Assembly: GCA_009995045.1 (NCBI GenBank)
Contig: JAACQG010000007.1
Coordinates: 117,641 to 181,640 of the forward strand
Reading direction: 5' to 3'
Length of the DNA stretch: 64,000 nucleotides
From: Alphaproteobacteria bacterium
Lineage (GTDB): Bacteria > Pseudomonadota > Alphaproteobacteria > Micavibrionales > Micavibrionaceae
Below, piece after piece: positions 26,601 through 34,963 of the stretch (positions within the stretch are counted from its first letter, which is position 1; every line of letters starts with the position of its first letter). The position numbers were made by a program, and so were the translations under genes. The notes beneath the pieces were generated by a model, which ran no database searches, had not been told where the DNA came from, and worked only from the letters and a program-made list of their open reading frames with translations.

Positions 26601-27740
26601 TCATTCATCGTTTAGCGTTTGATCGATGGAATGTTTGATAATGTCTTTGGCAACATTGGTGTCAATGCGGGTGAAATAATTCATCGCCTTTGTCATGTCA
26701 GCCAAATCCACCATTTTCCCGTTATTACGAATTCGGTTGGTGAGCAGGAAGATCGACATAAAATCGGCCTTTTGGATTTCAAACGCGCGGCATGCAACAG
26801 CCAAGCCCTGCCCGCTATTTTGCATGAGAATGCTGATAACGGTTTCCGTTTTCATCCCTGTGTATTGCGCAAATTGCGCCACAAATCCTGAAATCTGACC
26901 GCGGCGCAAACTGCCGAGCATCATTTTGATCGTCAACAAGCCTTTATCTTTATAGCGCTGCGCGGCGTTCATCATGGGTTTTGTTGGCATGATGTTTTCG
27001 TGATCATCTATCGCGTCTGTGAATTCCTGAATTACGTCATCGACCATGCTGCCGATTGAACCGTCGATATCGAGATCATATGCTTTTACGATATATGCTT
27101 TAAGCGCTTGTCCAACATTTTGGTAAAGACGCTTTGCGATGTCCGCGGTCATTTCTTCGCGTTGAAGCAAAGGTTTTGCAAGCACTTCGTCGTCTTGCGC
27201 CATATCAACCATCACATCAACCGCATATTCGGTGAGCGTGATCTTTTTATTTTGGGCGAGGTTTAGCACAGTGCCGCTTTCACCCGTATCGACAAGAATG
27301 TTGATGATTTGATCGCTCATCGATTCGCGCTTGGCGATGGATTTCCAATGATCGGCGCCTTTTGATTTGATGATATAGATAAGGTCGAGATCACTTAAGA
27401 TGACGCTTTTGCTTAAAATGCTTCCGGCGACATCAATATCATCATTGGCCATTTGCAAGATCAGGCGCAGCGGAACATTGTCCATGATGGATAGGCGCTC
27501 TGCCATGGCGGCGCGTAAATCACGCTCGGCTTGGCGCATAAGACCAATGAGCACATCGGCAACCAATTCGCTTTCGCGCGGTGACAATTCCATCTCAAGC
27601 AGCTCCGTCACCGCCGTGGTTAATTCCGCCCGCGCCAACGGTTTTTCATCCTTTGCGAGGCCGTGCAGCTTTTGACTGTCGTACAGCTTCACCAATAAGG
27701 GTGTCATTTTCGATGATTGATCTAAGACGTTTAAGTCCAT
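26601..27740 (-). CDS. DUF2336-family protein
   Basis: A 379-residue all-helical protein of the alphaproteobacterial DUF2336 family. Recognisable segments are LSPRESELVADVLIGLMRQA, AERDLRAAMAERLSIMDNVP, the repeated helix-turn patterns around VILSDLDLIYIIKSKGADHW, and SMSDQIINILVDTGESGTVL. The fold is a HEAT-like helical stack; the molecular role is not established. ATG 27740 (MDLNVLDQ) is preferred to a codon 42 bp upstream whose residues are not conserved. Cytosolic; monocistronic, divergent from the Gln/Asn-rich gene. Confidence 0.8.
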   Translation of the reverse strand: MDLNVLDQSSKMTPLLVKLYDSQKLHGLAKDEKPLARAELTTAVTELLEMELSPRESELVADVLIGLMRQAERDLRAAMAERLSIMDNVPLRLILQMANDDIDVAGSILSKSVILSDLDLIYIIKSKGADHWKSIAKRESMSDQIINILVDTGESGTVLNLAQNKKITLTEYAVDVMVDMAQDDEVLAKPLLQREEMTADIAKRLYQNVGQALKAYIVKAYDLDIDGSIGSMVDDVIQEFTDAIDDHENIMPTKPMMNAAQRYKDKGLLTIKMMLGSLRRGQISGFVAQFAQYTGMKTETVISILMQNSGQGLAVACRAFEIQKADFMSIFLLTNRIRNNGKMVDLADMTKAMNYFTRIDTNVAKDIIKHSIDQTLNDE

Positions 27741-28051
27741 TTTATGTAAGCCCCAGCTAATTATTTTTGTGCCTTTTGGCATCTTTTTTAATGAGGGTTA
27801 AGAAGAATTGATGGTGAGCGGGAACGCCCTGTTGATATGAATTCTACGCATTAAACTCTTAACTCTCAACACATGTTATACGCTTCAATCGTTATTTTTA
27901 CGTTAAAGTTTGGTAAAAAGAGTCTTAAGATGCTAAAATAGTTTGATTGGTATTGTTTTTAATTATATTCAATTTACTGACTGTAAAGAAATATTAATCT
28001 TTTCTGCGTAACCTAATAATAGGGTTTATTTAAGAATTAAGGGTTTTAAAC
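27741..28051. promoter_or_regulatory. AT-rich divergent intergenic region
   Basis: 311 bases without a gene. A possible plus-strand promoter is TTGGTA (27910-27915), 18-bp spacer, TAAAAT (27934-27939), which would give a leader of about 105 nt before the Gln/Asn-rich gene. AAGGG precedes that ATG. No strong hairpin or repeat is visible. Confidence 0.35.
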
Positions 28052-28342
28052 ATGGCAGGTCCACTTTCCGGTATCGGTTCACAGACACAATCTGCTGTTG
28101 CAGCGCAGGCGCAACAACAGTCACAACAGAACAACCAAGGCGCTCGTCAGGCGAATGAACAGCCGCGTGAGACACGTCCAAACCGTGTACAACCGCAAAA
28201 CGCACCCGCCAATGAAACGCAAAATTCCGCAAACACCACACAGGAAACACAGCGTCAGGAGCAATTCTTTGCCTCTAACCTGAACGAATCTGAAGTGGAT
28301 GAGAATTCGCCGCGCGGATCGTTGATTGATATCGCGGTTTAG
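28052..28342 (+). CDS. Small Gln/Asn-rich low-complexity protein
   Basis: A 96-residue polar, disordered-looking protein: QSAVAAQAQQQSQQNNQG, then a P/N/Q/T-rich middle, ending in the ordered acidic tail ESEVDENSPRGSLIDIAV. The RGSLIDIAV-type end resembles a short conserved C-terminus I associate with small alphaproteobacterial proteins, which would suggest a partner-binding tail (inference). No signal peptide. A ribosome binding site (AAGGG) and a strong terminator frame it, so it is a real monocistronic gene. Confidence 0.65.
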   Translation: MAGPLSGIGSQTQSAVAAQAQQQSQQNNQGARQANEQPRETRPNRVQPQNAPANETQNSANTTQETQRQEQFFASNLNESEVDENSPRGSLIDIAV

Positions 28343-28367
28343 ATATTCATTGATATAAGGACGAAAT

Positions 28368-28390
28368 GCCCGCTTTAGTGCGGGTTTTTT
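28368..28390 (+). terminator. Rho-independent terminator
   Basis: CCCGC (28369-28373) pairs with GCGGG (28380-28384) around TTTAGT and is followed by TTTTTT. Confidence 0.85.
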
Positions 28391-28454
28391 ATTGCCCATC
28401 GAATCACTTCCAACATAAGATTCCCTCGTCCATCGCAATGGCGCGAAAGAAAGC

Positions 28455-29873
28455 TTATTGGAATGCGACCTCGTCGAAGCTGCGAAGTTTTCGGCTGTGG
28501 AGCTTTTCGTTGGGCGTTTCGCGCAATAGCTCCATGGTCAAAAGGCCAACCTTGAGATGCTGATCCACGCGCTCACGATAAAAGCTATCGGCCATACCAG
28601 GGAGTTTTAGCTGCCCATGGAGCGGTTTATCGGATACACAAAGCAATGTGCCATATGGTACACGCAAGCGGAATCCATTGGCGGCGATTGTGCCGCTTTC
28701 CATGTCCATCGCGATTGCGCGGGATTGGCTGAGTCGACGGTTTTGACGGTCAAATGCACGCAATTCCCAGTTACGGTCATCGGTGGTGGCGACCGTTCCG
28801 GTGCGCATGATTTTCTTAACGTCATACCCTTCCACGCCGCAGACTTGGCCGACGGCTTTTTGGAGGGCGACCTGAATTTCTGCCAAAGCGGGGATCGGGA
28901 TGCTGGGCGGCAGGTCTTCGTCGAGGATGTGATCTTCGCGTAGATACCCATGCGCCAGCACATAATCTCCCATTGCCTGAGAATTACGAAGCCCCGCGCA
29001 ATGCCCAAGCATCATCCATGCATGCGGGCGCAGGACGGCGATATGGTCGGTAATGGTTTTTGCGTTTGACGGGCCGACACCGATATTGACCATTGTGATG
29101 CCGCTGCCATCTTCTCTGGTGAGGTGATAGGCGGGCATTTGCGGCAGGCGCTTGCGTGGGTCTGGCTGAATAAATTCTGCATAGCCATTTGTGCCGGCTG
29201 TCTTTTCGCCAATGAGGATAAATTCGTCGATATAGAATTGGTAATTTGTGAAAATGACGTAATTTTGGAAATCGCATTCCGATGTGCCGCAATAATGCCT
29301 GAGGCGTTGCAGGCTTAAATCGACACGCGGCGCTGTGAATAGCGCGAGGGGCGCATCTTCGCCAAGTTTGGGCACATGCGTGCCATTGGCAATTTCATCG
29401 TCCATGATGTCCAGATTGGGCACATCAAAGATATCAGGCAGATCACCCATTTGATCGAGGCTTAACTGCCCCTCCAGATGGAAATCGGAACCAAGCGCGA
29501 AATGCAGCGGAATGGCGACATTGCTCACGCCAATTTCAATTGGAATGTCGTGGTTCATATTCAGCAAGCGCATTTGCTCAATGAAATATTCTTTAAAAAT
29601 ATCAGGGCGCGTCACGGTCGTGGAATATGATCCAGGCTTAGGGGCATAACCAAACGACATGCGCGTGTCTCTGCGTTTTGCGAATTTCGTGGTGATGCGG
29701 ATATAGGGGTAGAACGCGGAAACGCGCTTTGTTGGCTTCTTTCCGTCTACGTAGGATTGGAATTGATCGCGGAGGAATTGCGTTTGCTCACTATAGATTT
29801 GCTCTATAGCCTCGAACGCTTCCTGCGGGGAGGTGTAGTTTTTCGGCTTTCTAGCCTTAAGTGCTATTATCAT
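28455..29873 (-). CDS. amn: AMP nucleosidase
   Basis: Hydrolyses AMP to adenine and ribose 5-phosphate, regulating adenylate pools. 472 residues. The N-terminal domain (PQEAFEAIEQIYSEQTQFLR) is followed by the nucleoside-phosphorylase-like catalytic domain: VNIGVGPSNAKTITDHIAVLRP, MMLGHCAGLRNSQAMGDYVL and HGYLREDHILD. The acidic base lies near AFDRQNRRLSQSRAIAMDME. Length is normal (480-490). It lies alone between the terminator at 28390 and the candidate RNA region. Confidence 0.95.
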   Translation of the reverse strand: MIIALKARKPKNYTSPQEAFEAIEQIYSEQTQFLRDQFQSYVDGKKPTKRVSAFYPYIRITTKFAKRRDTRMSFGYAPKPGSYSTTVTRPDIFKEYFIEQMRLLNMNHDIPIEIGVSNVAIPLHFALGSDFHLEGQLSLDQMGDLPDIFDVPNLDIMDDEIANGTHVPKLGEDAPLALFTAPRVDLSLQRLRHYCGTSECDFQNYVIFTNYQFYIDEFILIGEKTAGTNGYAEFIQPDPRKRLPQMPAYHLTREDGSGITMVNIGVGPSNAKTITDHIAVLRPHAWMMLGHCAGLRNSQAMGDYVLAHGYLREDHILDEDLPPSIPIPALAEIQVALQKAVGQVCGVEGYDVKKIMRTGTVATTDDRNWELRAFDRQNRRLSQSRAIAMDMESGTIAANGFRLRVPYGTLLCVSDKPLHGQLKLPGMADSFYRERVDQHLKVGLLTMELLRETPNEKLHSRKLRSFDEVAFQ

Positions 29874-29947
29874 GCTCTATTATCGCTTAAAAAGCGTTTA
29901 GATTCAATCAATAAGAGAGGTGCAATAAGAGAGCATCGTATTAAAAC

Positions 29948-29976
29948 TTGACAATATAGGAATTTATTCATATATT
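29948..29976 (+). promoter_or_regulatory. Near-consensus sigma-70 promoter
   Basis: TTGACA (29948-29953), 17-bp spacer, TATATT (29971-29976). The first 12 bases, TTGACAATATAG, are identical to the promoter at 34813. No plus-strand ORF follows before ftsY, which is antisense, so a non-coding transcript is likely. Confidence 0.65.
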
Positions 29977-29982
29977 GTCTGT

Positions 29983-30106
29983 GATCGATCATTACGGGGT
30001 CGTCATATATCGCAGGGGATCAGGGTTTCCTTCCTGATCTTAATCTCCGGCGTTAGATGATCGCGTAAAACAAATTGGATTGTGCACTCTCGGCGCGCGC
30101 CTTTTT
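29983..30106 (+). ncRNA. Candidate structured small RNA upstream of (antisense to) the ftsY 3' end
   Basis: A transcript from the 29948 promoter would start near 29983. It could fold into a closing helix (CGATCAT with ATGATCG), an internal bubble, and an apical hairpin GATCAGG-8 nt-CCTGATC (30018-30039). It ends at a GC-rich GGCGCGCGCC followed by TTTTT (30092-30106). The layout loosely recalls 6S-like RNAs. The SRP RNA consensus (GGTCAGG...GGAAG...AGC) is absent. There is no coding potential. Identity unknown. Confidence 0.35.
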
Positions 30107-30140
30107 GCTGTTTCAACCATCATGTTGAGACAAAAATTTT

Positions 30141-31319
30141 CTACTCAATACCCATCAGGGATCGTGCGTATTCGCGGGCGTTGAATGGCTGCATGTCTTC
30201 AATCCCCTCGCCCACGCCAATGGCGTGAACAGGTGTACCGAATTGATCCGCCAGCCCGACAAAAACGCCGCCTTTTGCGCTGCCATCTAATTTCGTGACA
30301 ATCAGGCCGCTGACATTGACCATCTCTTTGAATGTTTCCAATTGAGAAAACGCGTTCTGTCCTGTGGTTGCGTCGAGCACTAGTAGCGTTGAATGCGGGA
30401 TGGTTTCGTCGTTTTTCTTTAAAACACGAATGATTTTGGCCAATTCCTCCATCAAATTCGCCTTATTTTGCAATCTTCCGGCGGTATCAATGAGCAAAAC
30501 ATCAATATTTTCCGCTTTGGCCTGCGTGTACGCCTCATACGCGACCGCGGCTGCGTCTGCGCCGACATCTTTTGCGATGAGCTTGCACCCTACTCTATTG
30601 GCCCAGATTTGAAGCTGCTCTGTGGCGGCGGCGCGGAATGTATCACCTGCAGCCATCATCACCTTAAGGCCGTCATTGCGTGTAAATTTTTCAGCGAGTT
30701 TTCCGATCGTCGTGGTTTTGCCGACGCCGTTTACACCTGCCATCAAAATGACAAACGGCCCTTCGGCGGGTTTTTCGATCGTGAGCGGCTTTGCGACAGG
30801 CTCAAGGATATTGGTTATGGCCTCGGCTAATGCTTCCTTGATTTCATCTTCGGATATATCTTTGCCGAAACGGTCTTTGGAAAATTCTTCCATGACTTTT
30901 GCGGCGGTGCGCGGCCCTAAATCTGCTGATATCAAGACTTCCTCAAGCGAATCCAGCGCATCTTGGTCGAGCTTTTTCTTGGTCAGGACATCGCTGATGC
31001 CGCCTGTGATTTTGTTGGTGGATTTAGACAGCCCTGATGATAGGCGTGATAACCATCCGCCCTCGTCACTATGATCGCTAAGCTCGCGTGCCTCTTTGAG
31101 GTCTTGTTCGGGTGTGTGTTTGGGGGTTGGGGTTGCTTCTAATTCTTCGATGATATCGGTTTCGGTTTCTTCGAAATCATGCTGAACATAGCGGGGCAAT
31201 TCGGAATCGGCGTCGGTTGAAGGCTCAATCTCGGGCGCGCCATCGGGATGGACAATTTTATCCTCTTTTTCCGCTTGTTCTTGCTCGCTCGCGTTTTTTT
31301 TCTTACGCCAAAAAACCAT
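30141..31319 (-). CDS. ftsY: Signal recognition particle receptor FtsY
   Basis: The GTPase receptor that docks SRP-ribosome complexes at the inner membrane. 392 residues. The acidic N-terminal A domain (KKKNASEQEQAEKEDKI...) is followed by the N domain (LSSGLSKSTNKITGGISDVL) and the G domain with GVNGVGKTTTIGKLA (G1), DTFRAAATEQL, DTAGRLQNKANLMEEL, TKLDGSAKGG and the C-terminal GVGEGIEDMQPFNAREYA. All family signatures are present. Upstream on the same strand are the HEERH protein, mtaB and dapF, the alphaproteobacterial dapF-mtaB-ftsY order. Confidence 0.97.
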   Translation of the reverse strand: MVFWRKKKNASEQEQAEKEDKIVHPDGAPEIEPSTDADSELPRYVQHDFEETETDIIEELEATPTPKHTPEQDLKEARELSDHSDEGGWLSRLSSGLSKSTNKITGGISDVLTKKKLDQDALDSLEEVLISADLGPRTAAKVMEEFSKDRFGKDISEDEIKEALAEAITNILEPVAKPLTIEKPAEGPFVILMAGVNGVGKTTTIGKLAEKFTRNDGLKVMMAAGDTFRAAATEQLQIWANRVGCKLIAKDVGADAAAVAYEAYTQAKAENIDVLLIDTAGRLQNKANLMEELAKIIRVLKKNDETIPHSTLLVLDATTGQNAFSQLETFKEMVNVSGLIVTKLDGSAKGGVFVGLADQFGTPVHAIGVGEGIEDMQPFNAREYARSLMGIE

Positions 31320-31405
31320 GTCAAACTCCCTTTTTGTATGAGAATGACTATAGGCCTAATGCATGGTTTCGCCAAGGGTTATCGGCAGATATTTGATAGG
31401 CGGCG

Positions 31406-32101
31406 TTACTCTTGCGGCGTATCGACAAGGGCGTTGAACTCTTTTTTGCGGATGGTGATTTCCTCAAGGTAAATATCAAGGGCATCAGACATGCTTTGCT
31501 TTAATTTTTCAAACTCATCTTGCACGCTTCCTTTTTGAACATATCGGTTTTCCATCATTGCAATCAGGCGCGGCATATCCGCCTCCATGCGCATTGCCAG
31601 GGTTTCTACGACGGTTACATTTGTTTCATGGTGACGCTCTTCATGTGCGAGGATTTCGTTATATTCGCATGTGCCTTTTTTATGATCTTTGGCGATAAAA
31701 ATCTCTGATCCATATTTGATGGTGACCAGTATTTTTTTTACGTATGGGCAGTAATAAATGCCGTATTTATCGTAAGGTTTTGCAATTAAGTCCGTGTTGG
31801 TTGTCATACTTACCCCGCCACGTGTGACGCCTTGGGTGTGCCAGTTACTGTCATCCGTACCCGACACCCATGCATTATTTTCATGTTGCTTGCGCCAATT
31901 TTTTATGCGCTGGCGCCCCTCTATTGTGAGGGATTTTCTATTCATTCGATGATTGTAAATGGTTGGTGCGATTTGAATATCGAACAGAATCTGGCTGCGA
32001 AAATTCTTGTGACTGGCACAGCCAGTTGCTTTTTGCTGCTGGGCGCTTGCGGATAAAGGGATAAAGATAATAATGGCAGATAAGATGATAAGATATGGCA
32101 T
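31406..32101 (-). CDS. Exported putative zinc peptidase-like protein (HEERH motif)
   Basis: 231 residues with a signal peptide (LIILSAIIIFIPLSASA). Near the middle, NEILAHEERHHETNVTVVET has an HExxH zinc signature with a further H and downstream E, in a predicted helix. Cysteines flank it (ATGCASHKN, YYCPYV, KGTCEYNE). The later helices (LDIYLEEITIRKKEFN) are charged. It may be a periplasmic metallopeptidase of a DUF922-like kind, but family assignment is not certain. Inserted between mtaB and ftsY, 23 bp after the mtaB stop, so probably in their operon. Confidence 0.75.
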   Translation of the reverse strand: MPYLIILSAIIIFIPLSASAQQQKATGCASHKNFRSQILFDIQIAPTIYNHRMNRKSLTIEGRQRIKNWRKQHENNAWVSGTDDSNWHTQGVTRGGVSMTTNTDLIAKPYDKYGIYYCPYVKKILVTIKYGSEIFIAKDHKKGTCEYNEILAHEERHHETNVTVVETLAMRMEADMPRLIAMMENRYVQKGSVQDEFEKLKQSMSDALDIYLEEITIRKKEFNALVDTPQE

Positions 32102-32124
32102 CGCGTAGCCTATGGCTTTTTTTG

Positions 32125-33396
32125 TCAGGATACGATATCAGCCAATAACTTCCCTGACTCGTATGCGTTGATTTTTACCTGTACCAGTGTACCTGCATTT
32201 GTGGTTTCGTTCAATTGCGCGGCGTCTAAATGCACCAAAGCGAAATTTTCGGTGCGGGCTTTGTGGCCTTTTTCCAAGACGGCGGTTGTGGTTTTGCCGA
32301 TTTGGTTTTTATGGAATGATTCCAGCTGCTTATCACCTAAATCACGCAGGCGTTTTGCGCGCTCTTTGCGGATTGCGGTATCAACCTGATCGGGGATTTT
32401 AGCGGCGGGGGTTCCTTCGCGCTCCGAATACGGAAAGACATGCAGGAAGGTCAAATCACATTCCCTGACGATATCGTACGTGTTTTGGAACATCTCTTCG
32501 GTTTCCGTGGGAAAGCCGGTGATAATATCCGCGCCGAATGCGATGTCGGGGCGAAGCTCACGGGCGCGGTTGCACATATCGATGGCATCTTGGCGCAGAT
32601 GGCGGCGTTTCATGCGTTTTAAGATCATGTCGTCGCCGGCCTGAAGCGATAAATGCAAATGCGGCATGAAGCGCGGTTCATTTTCGATGAGCGTCCAGAG
32701 ATCCTCGTCGATTTCAACAGGATCAAGGGATGACAAGCGCAGGCGTTTCAGATCAGGATTAAGCGCAAGTACGCGGCGGATCATTTGCCCCAGCGCGGGC
32801 TTGCCCGGAAGGTCGGGGCCATATGACGTGACATCAACGCCGGTCATGACAATCTCGTTATACCCTTGGGCGGTGAGTTGCTTGACCTGATCCGCGATCA
32901 CACCGATGGGGACAGAGCGCGAATTGCCGCGGCCATAGGGGATGATGCAGAACGTACAGCGATGATCGCATCCGTTTTGCACCTGCAGGAATGCGCGGGA
33001 GCGATCCTCGAACCCTTCCACGAGATGCCCTGCAGTTTCTTTGACCTCCATAATATCATGGACGAGGATTTTGTCGTTATGGCGCGTGCCCCATGTTTCT
33101 GCCTTAAGCTTGAGGTCGTTGCCGATGATTTGGTCGACCTCTACCATTGCGCCATATCCTTCGGGGTCGATTTGCGCAGCGCAGCCGGTCACGATGATTT
33201 GGGCATTTGGGTTGTTGCGGCGGGCTTTTCTGATGGCTTGGCGGGCTTGGCGTTCGGCTTCTTTTGTGACGGCGCAGGTATTGAAGATGATGGCGTCATT
33301 CATCCCCGCGGCTTTTGCATGTCCGCGCATAACTTCGGATTCATAGGTGTTGAGCCTACAGCCGAATGTCACCAATTGTGGCTCGTTTTCCTTCAT
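32125..33396 (-). CDS. mtaB: tRNA N6-threonylcarbamoyladenosine methylthiotransferase MtaB
   Basis: A radical SAM enzyme adding the 2-methylthio group to t6A37 in tRNAs reading ANN codons. The N-terminal UPF0004 domain holds three cysteines for the auxiliary cluster (TFGCRLN, FNTCAVT, VTGCAAQ). The radical-SAM motif is CDHRCTFC (about 143-150), followed by GRGNSRSVP, GVDVTSYG, RLSSLDP, LHLSLQAG and GADIITGFPTET. The end is a TRAM-like domain. 423 aa, normal. The GCRLN and NTCAVT forms fit MtaB more than MiaB. Operon with dapF upstream is interrupted by an opposing orphan gene. Confidence 0.93.
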   Translation of the reverse strand: MKENEPQLVTFGCRLNTYESEVMRGHAKAAGMNDAIIFNTCAVTKEAERQARQAIRKARRNNPNAQIIVTGCAAQIDPEGYGAMVEVDQIIGNDLKLKAETWGTRHNDKILVHDIMEVKETAGHLVEGFEDRSRAFLQVQNGCDHRCTFCIIPYGRGNSRSVPIGVIADQVKQLTAQGYNEIVMTGVDVTSYGPDLPGKPALGQMIRRVLALNPDLKRLRLSSLDPVEIDEDLWTLIENEPRFMPHLHLSLQAGDDMILKRMKRRHLRQDAIDMCNRARELRPDIAFGADIITGFPTETEEMFQNTYDIVRECDLTFLHVFPYSEREGTPAAKIPDQVDTAIRKERAKRLRDLGDKQLESFHKNQIGKTTTAVLEKGHKARTENFALVHLDAAQLNETTNAGTLVQVKINAYESGKLLADIVS

Positions 33397-33514
33397 GAGT
33401 GTGGTTTATCAGCATTCATGCGTTTTCGTCAAACTATTCATGCACATAATTATCTTGCATTTTTTGTAGCATTCAAGGTATTAAAACCGTCCAATCAGGA
33501 GTATAAAATACACT

Positions 33515-33898
33515 ATGGCATCTCACGGTCTTAACTTTTCTTCTATTATACGCGACAACGATGCGCGCCTTGCGCATAACAGCGTTGATGATTTTCAGAT
33601 GTATCTTGAGGTGGTTAAGCCGCATTGGCTAGAGATTCATGGTCGCCGCGCTTCATTTAATTGGGATATAATTTCTGAAAAGCTTATTTCTGCATTGGAA
33701 GATGTTATGGGCGATGAAGCGAAACAACAAATTACCAGCCATGATTTGCTGACGCTGCATGAGCATTTAAACCGTCTTTTCAGAACATCAGATAATAGCG
33801 TGGCGTGTTCCGATGCGTGCCAAGTTGCGTTGGACATGGCGATTAAATCACAACATTCCCCAAGACCAGAAAAAAGCAGCGTATACGCGGTTGCTTAG
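33515..33898 (+). CDS. Hypothetical protein between mtaB and dapF
   Basis: A 127-residue mostly helical soluble protein: MASHGLNFSSIIRDNDARLA, then a tryptophan-containing segment (VKPHWLEIHGRRASFNWDII) and EALDVM-like helices, with two cysteines in SVACSDACQVAL. It lies on the plus strand between two minus-strand operon genes and ends 10 bp from the dapF stop. AGGAG lies upstream of the ATG. No family recognised; it is one of several orphan insertions in this window. Confidence 0.6.
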   Translation: MASHGLNFSSIIRDNDARLAHNSVDDFQMYLEVVKPHWLEIHGRRASFNWDIISEKLISALEDVMGDEAKQQITSHDLLTLHEHLNRLFRTSDNSVACSDACQVALDMAIKSQHSPRPEKSSVYAVA

Positions 33899-33908
33899 GG
33901 CCTCCCCC

Positions 33909-34682
33909 TTAATTTAAAAGCTCACCTTCAAAGACGTACGCGACGGGTCCTGTCATCATCAGATGCCCGTCCGATTCTTGGCGCTCAATGAAGATTGTTC
34001 CACCGTCTAATTCTATCTCAACTTTGCGCTTTGTACGCCCCGAATGGAGGCCAGCAGTTGCCACTGCGCATGCGCCGGAGCCACAAGCAAGCGTGACACC
34101 GACACCACGTTCCCATGTTTTTTGACGCATTTTGGTATCAGATAAGATTTCCACAAACTCAACGTTTGTTTTATTTGGGAAAATTGGGTTGTTTTCCACA
34201 AGGGGTCCGATCTCTTCCACAGGTATATCCACAAGGTTATCCACGAAAAAGACGCAATGTGGATTTCCCATATTGACAGAAATCGGTGCATGCGCCACGC
34301 CCTCGCTGAGGGTTAATTCCTCCACATTCATGGGCGCGCCCATATCAACCGTGACCATGTTATTTTCGGCGCGCGTACATGGCAATACCCCCCTGCCCGT
34401 TTCAAGGGTACAGGTATCGGCGTTGTGTTCGCGCATGACGATATCAGCGACGCATCGTGTGGCATTTCCGCAGGCATCACTTTCGGAGCCATCGGCGTTA
34501 TAAAAGCGGGCGTACACATCGGCATTATCCGATGGCTCCAACACGGTAAGCAGATCACAGCCCACACCGAAATTGCGGTCGCAGATATGTTTGATTTGCC
34601 CCGGGGAGAGCGGCTCTGATTTCGTGCGGAAATCGAGGATGACAAAATCATTTCCTAGCCCATGCATTTTTCTAAATTTCAT
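33909..34682 (-). CDS. dapF: Diaminopimelate epimerase
   Basis: Converts LL- to meso-diaminopimelate for lysine and peptidoglycan. 257 residues with MHGLGNDFVILD at the N-terminus, the first catalytic cysteine in SDACGNATRCVA, GNPHCVFFVD, and the second catalytic cysteine in LACGSGACAVATA. At 257 it is slightly shorter than the E. coli enzyme (274). A diverged copy of its first eight codons lies 103 bp upstream beside a bulged hairpin. GGGTGAAG precedes the ATG. Confidence 0.96.
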   Translation of the reverse strand: MKFRKMHGLGNDFVILDFRTKSEPLSPGQIKHICDRNFGVGCDLLTVLEPSDNADVYARFYNADGSESDACGNATRCVADIVMREHNADTCTLETGRGVLPCTRAENNMVTVDMGAPMNVEELTLSEGVAHAPISVNMGNPHCVFFVDNLVDIPVEEIGPLVENNPIFPNKTNVEFVEILSDTKMRQKTWERGVGVTLACGSGACAVATAGLHSGRTKRKVEIELDGGTIFIERQESDGHLMMTGPVAYVFEGELLN

Positions 34683-34785
34683 TTTTCTTCACCCTATTAT
34701 TATTTGTTAAATTGCACGGGCTTCTTGATATAGAGGCAAACAAATCTTCGATTTGCTTTGCACCGTGCATTTTTCTAAACTTTAT
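34672..34785 (-). pseudogene. Duplicated dapF 5' end with upstream ORF
   Basis: Bases 34763-34785 repeat the first 23 bases of dapF (34660-34682), with three differences, all at third codon positions; one turns the ATG into ATA. The frame stays open through the hairpin, encoding GAKQIEDLFA, and stops at 34672, overlapping the dapF start by 11 bp. From the internal ATG at 34770 it would encode 32 residues. The arrangement is the same as at sufE. Confidence 0.7.
34736..34761 (-). repeat. Bulged mini-hairpin element, copy 2 (dapF)
   Basis: On the minus strand GCAAA pairs with TTTGC, with a bulged G, and CAAATC pairs with GATTTG around GAA. It differs from copy 1 only by a compensated pair (C-G to T-A). 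It directly follows the duplicated dapF start. Confidence 0.7.
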
Positions 34786-34812
34786 GATGTGCTCTTTAAT
34801 TGCTTAAACTCC

Positions 34813-34841
34813 TTGACAATATAGCGCATTTCTCATATTTT
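34813..34841 (+). promoter_or_regulatory. Sigma-70 promoter of ffh
   Basis: TTGACA (34813-34818), 17-bp spacer, TATTTT (34836-34841). The -35 and following bases equal those at 29948. It would produce a leader of about 115 nt before ffh. Confidence 0.65.
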
Positions 34842-34847
34842 CCCATC

Positions 34848-34963
34848 AAATTCCACTGACATCGATGTTTTGTCAGTGCCCGCGCACTCTCGGGGTGCAG
34901 GTACCCCCTACTCGGCGAATACGCTCAGTGGGGTTAGAGCTTATTATTAACAATGGATTTTAA
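34848..34963 (+). promoter_or_regulatory. Structured ffh leader
   Basis: The leader holds a 7-bp hairpin CACTGAC (34854-34860) with GTCAGTG (34872-34878), then a GC-rich portion with GGGGT...ACCCC near 34892-34907. It also shares the 10-mer GCACTCTCGG with the candidate RNA at 29983-30106. The conserved SRP RNA loop is not present, so this is not the ffs gene. No strong ribosome binding site precedes the ffh ATG. Confidence 0.4.

Noticed and set aside
29983-30106. Firm assignment as 6S RNA
   Set aside because: The general shape is suggestive, but no conserved 6S central-bubble sequence can be recognised by eye. Left as an unidentified candidate.
30664-30680. Additional palindromic repeat copy (GTCATTGCG) inside ftsY
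   Set aside because: Only nine bases match, they encode conserved FtsY residues, and no second arm is present.
34842-34963. 4.5S SRP RNA gene upstream of ffh
   Set aside because: The conserved GGTCAGG...GGAAG...AGC apical loop is not present on either strand.
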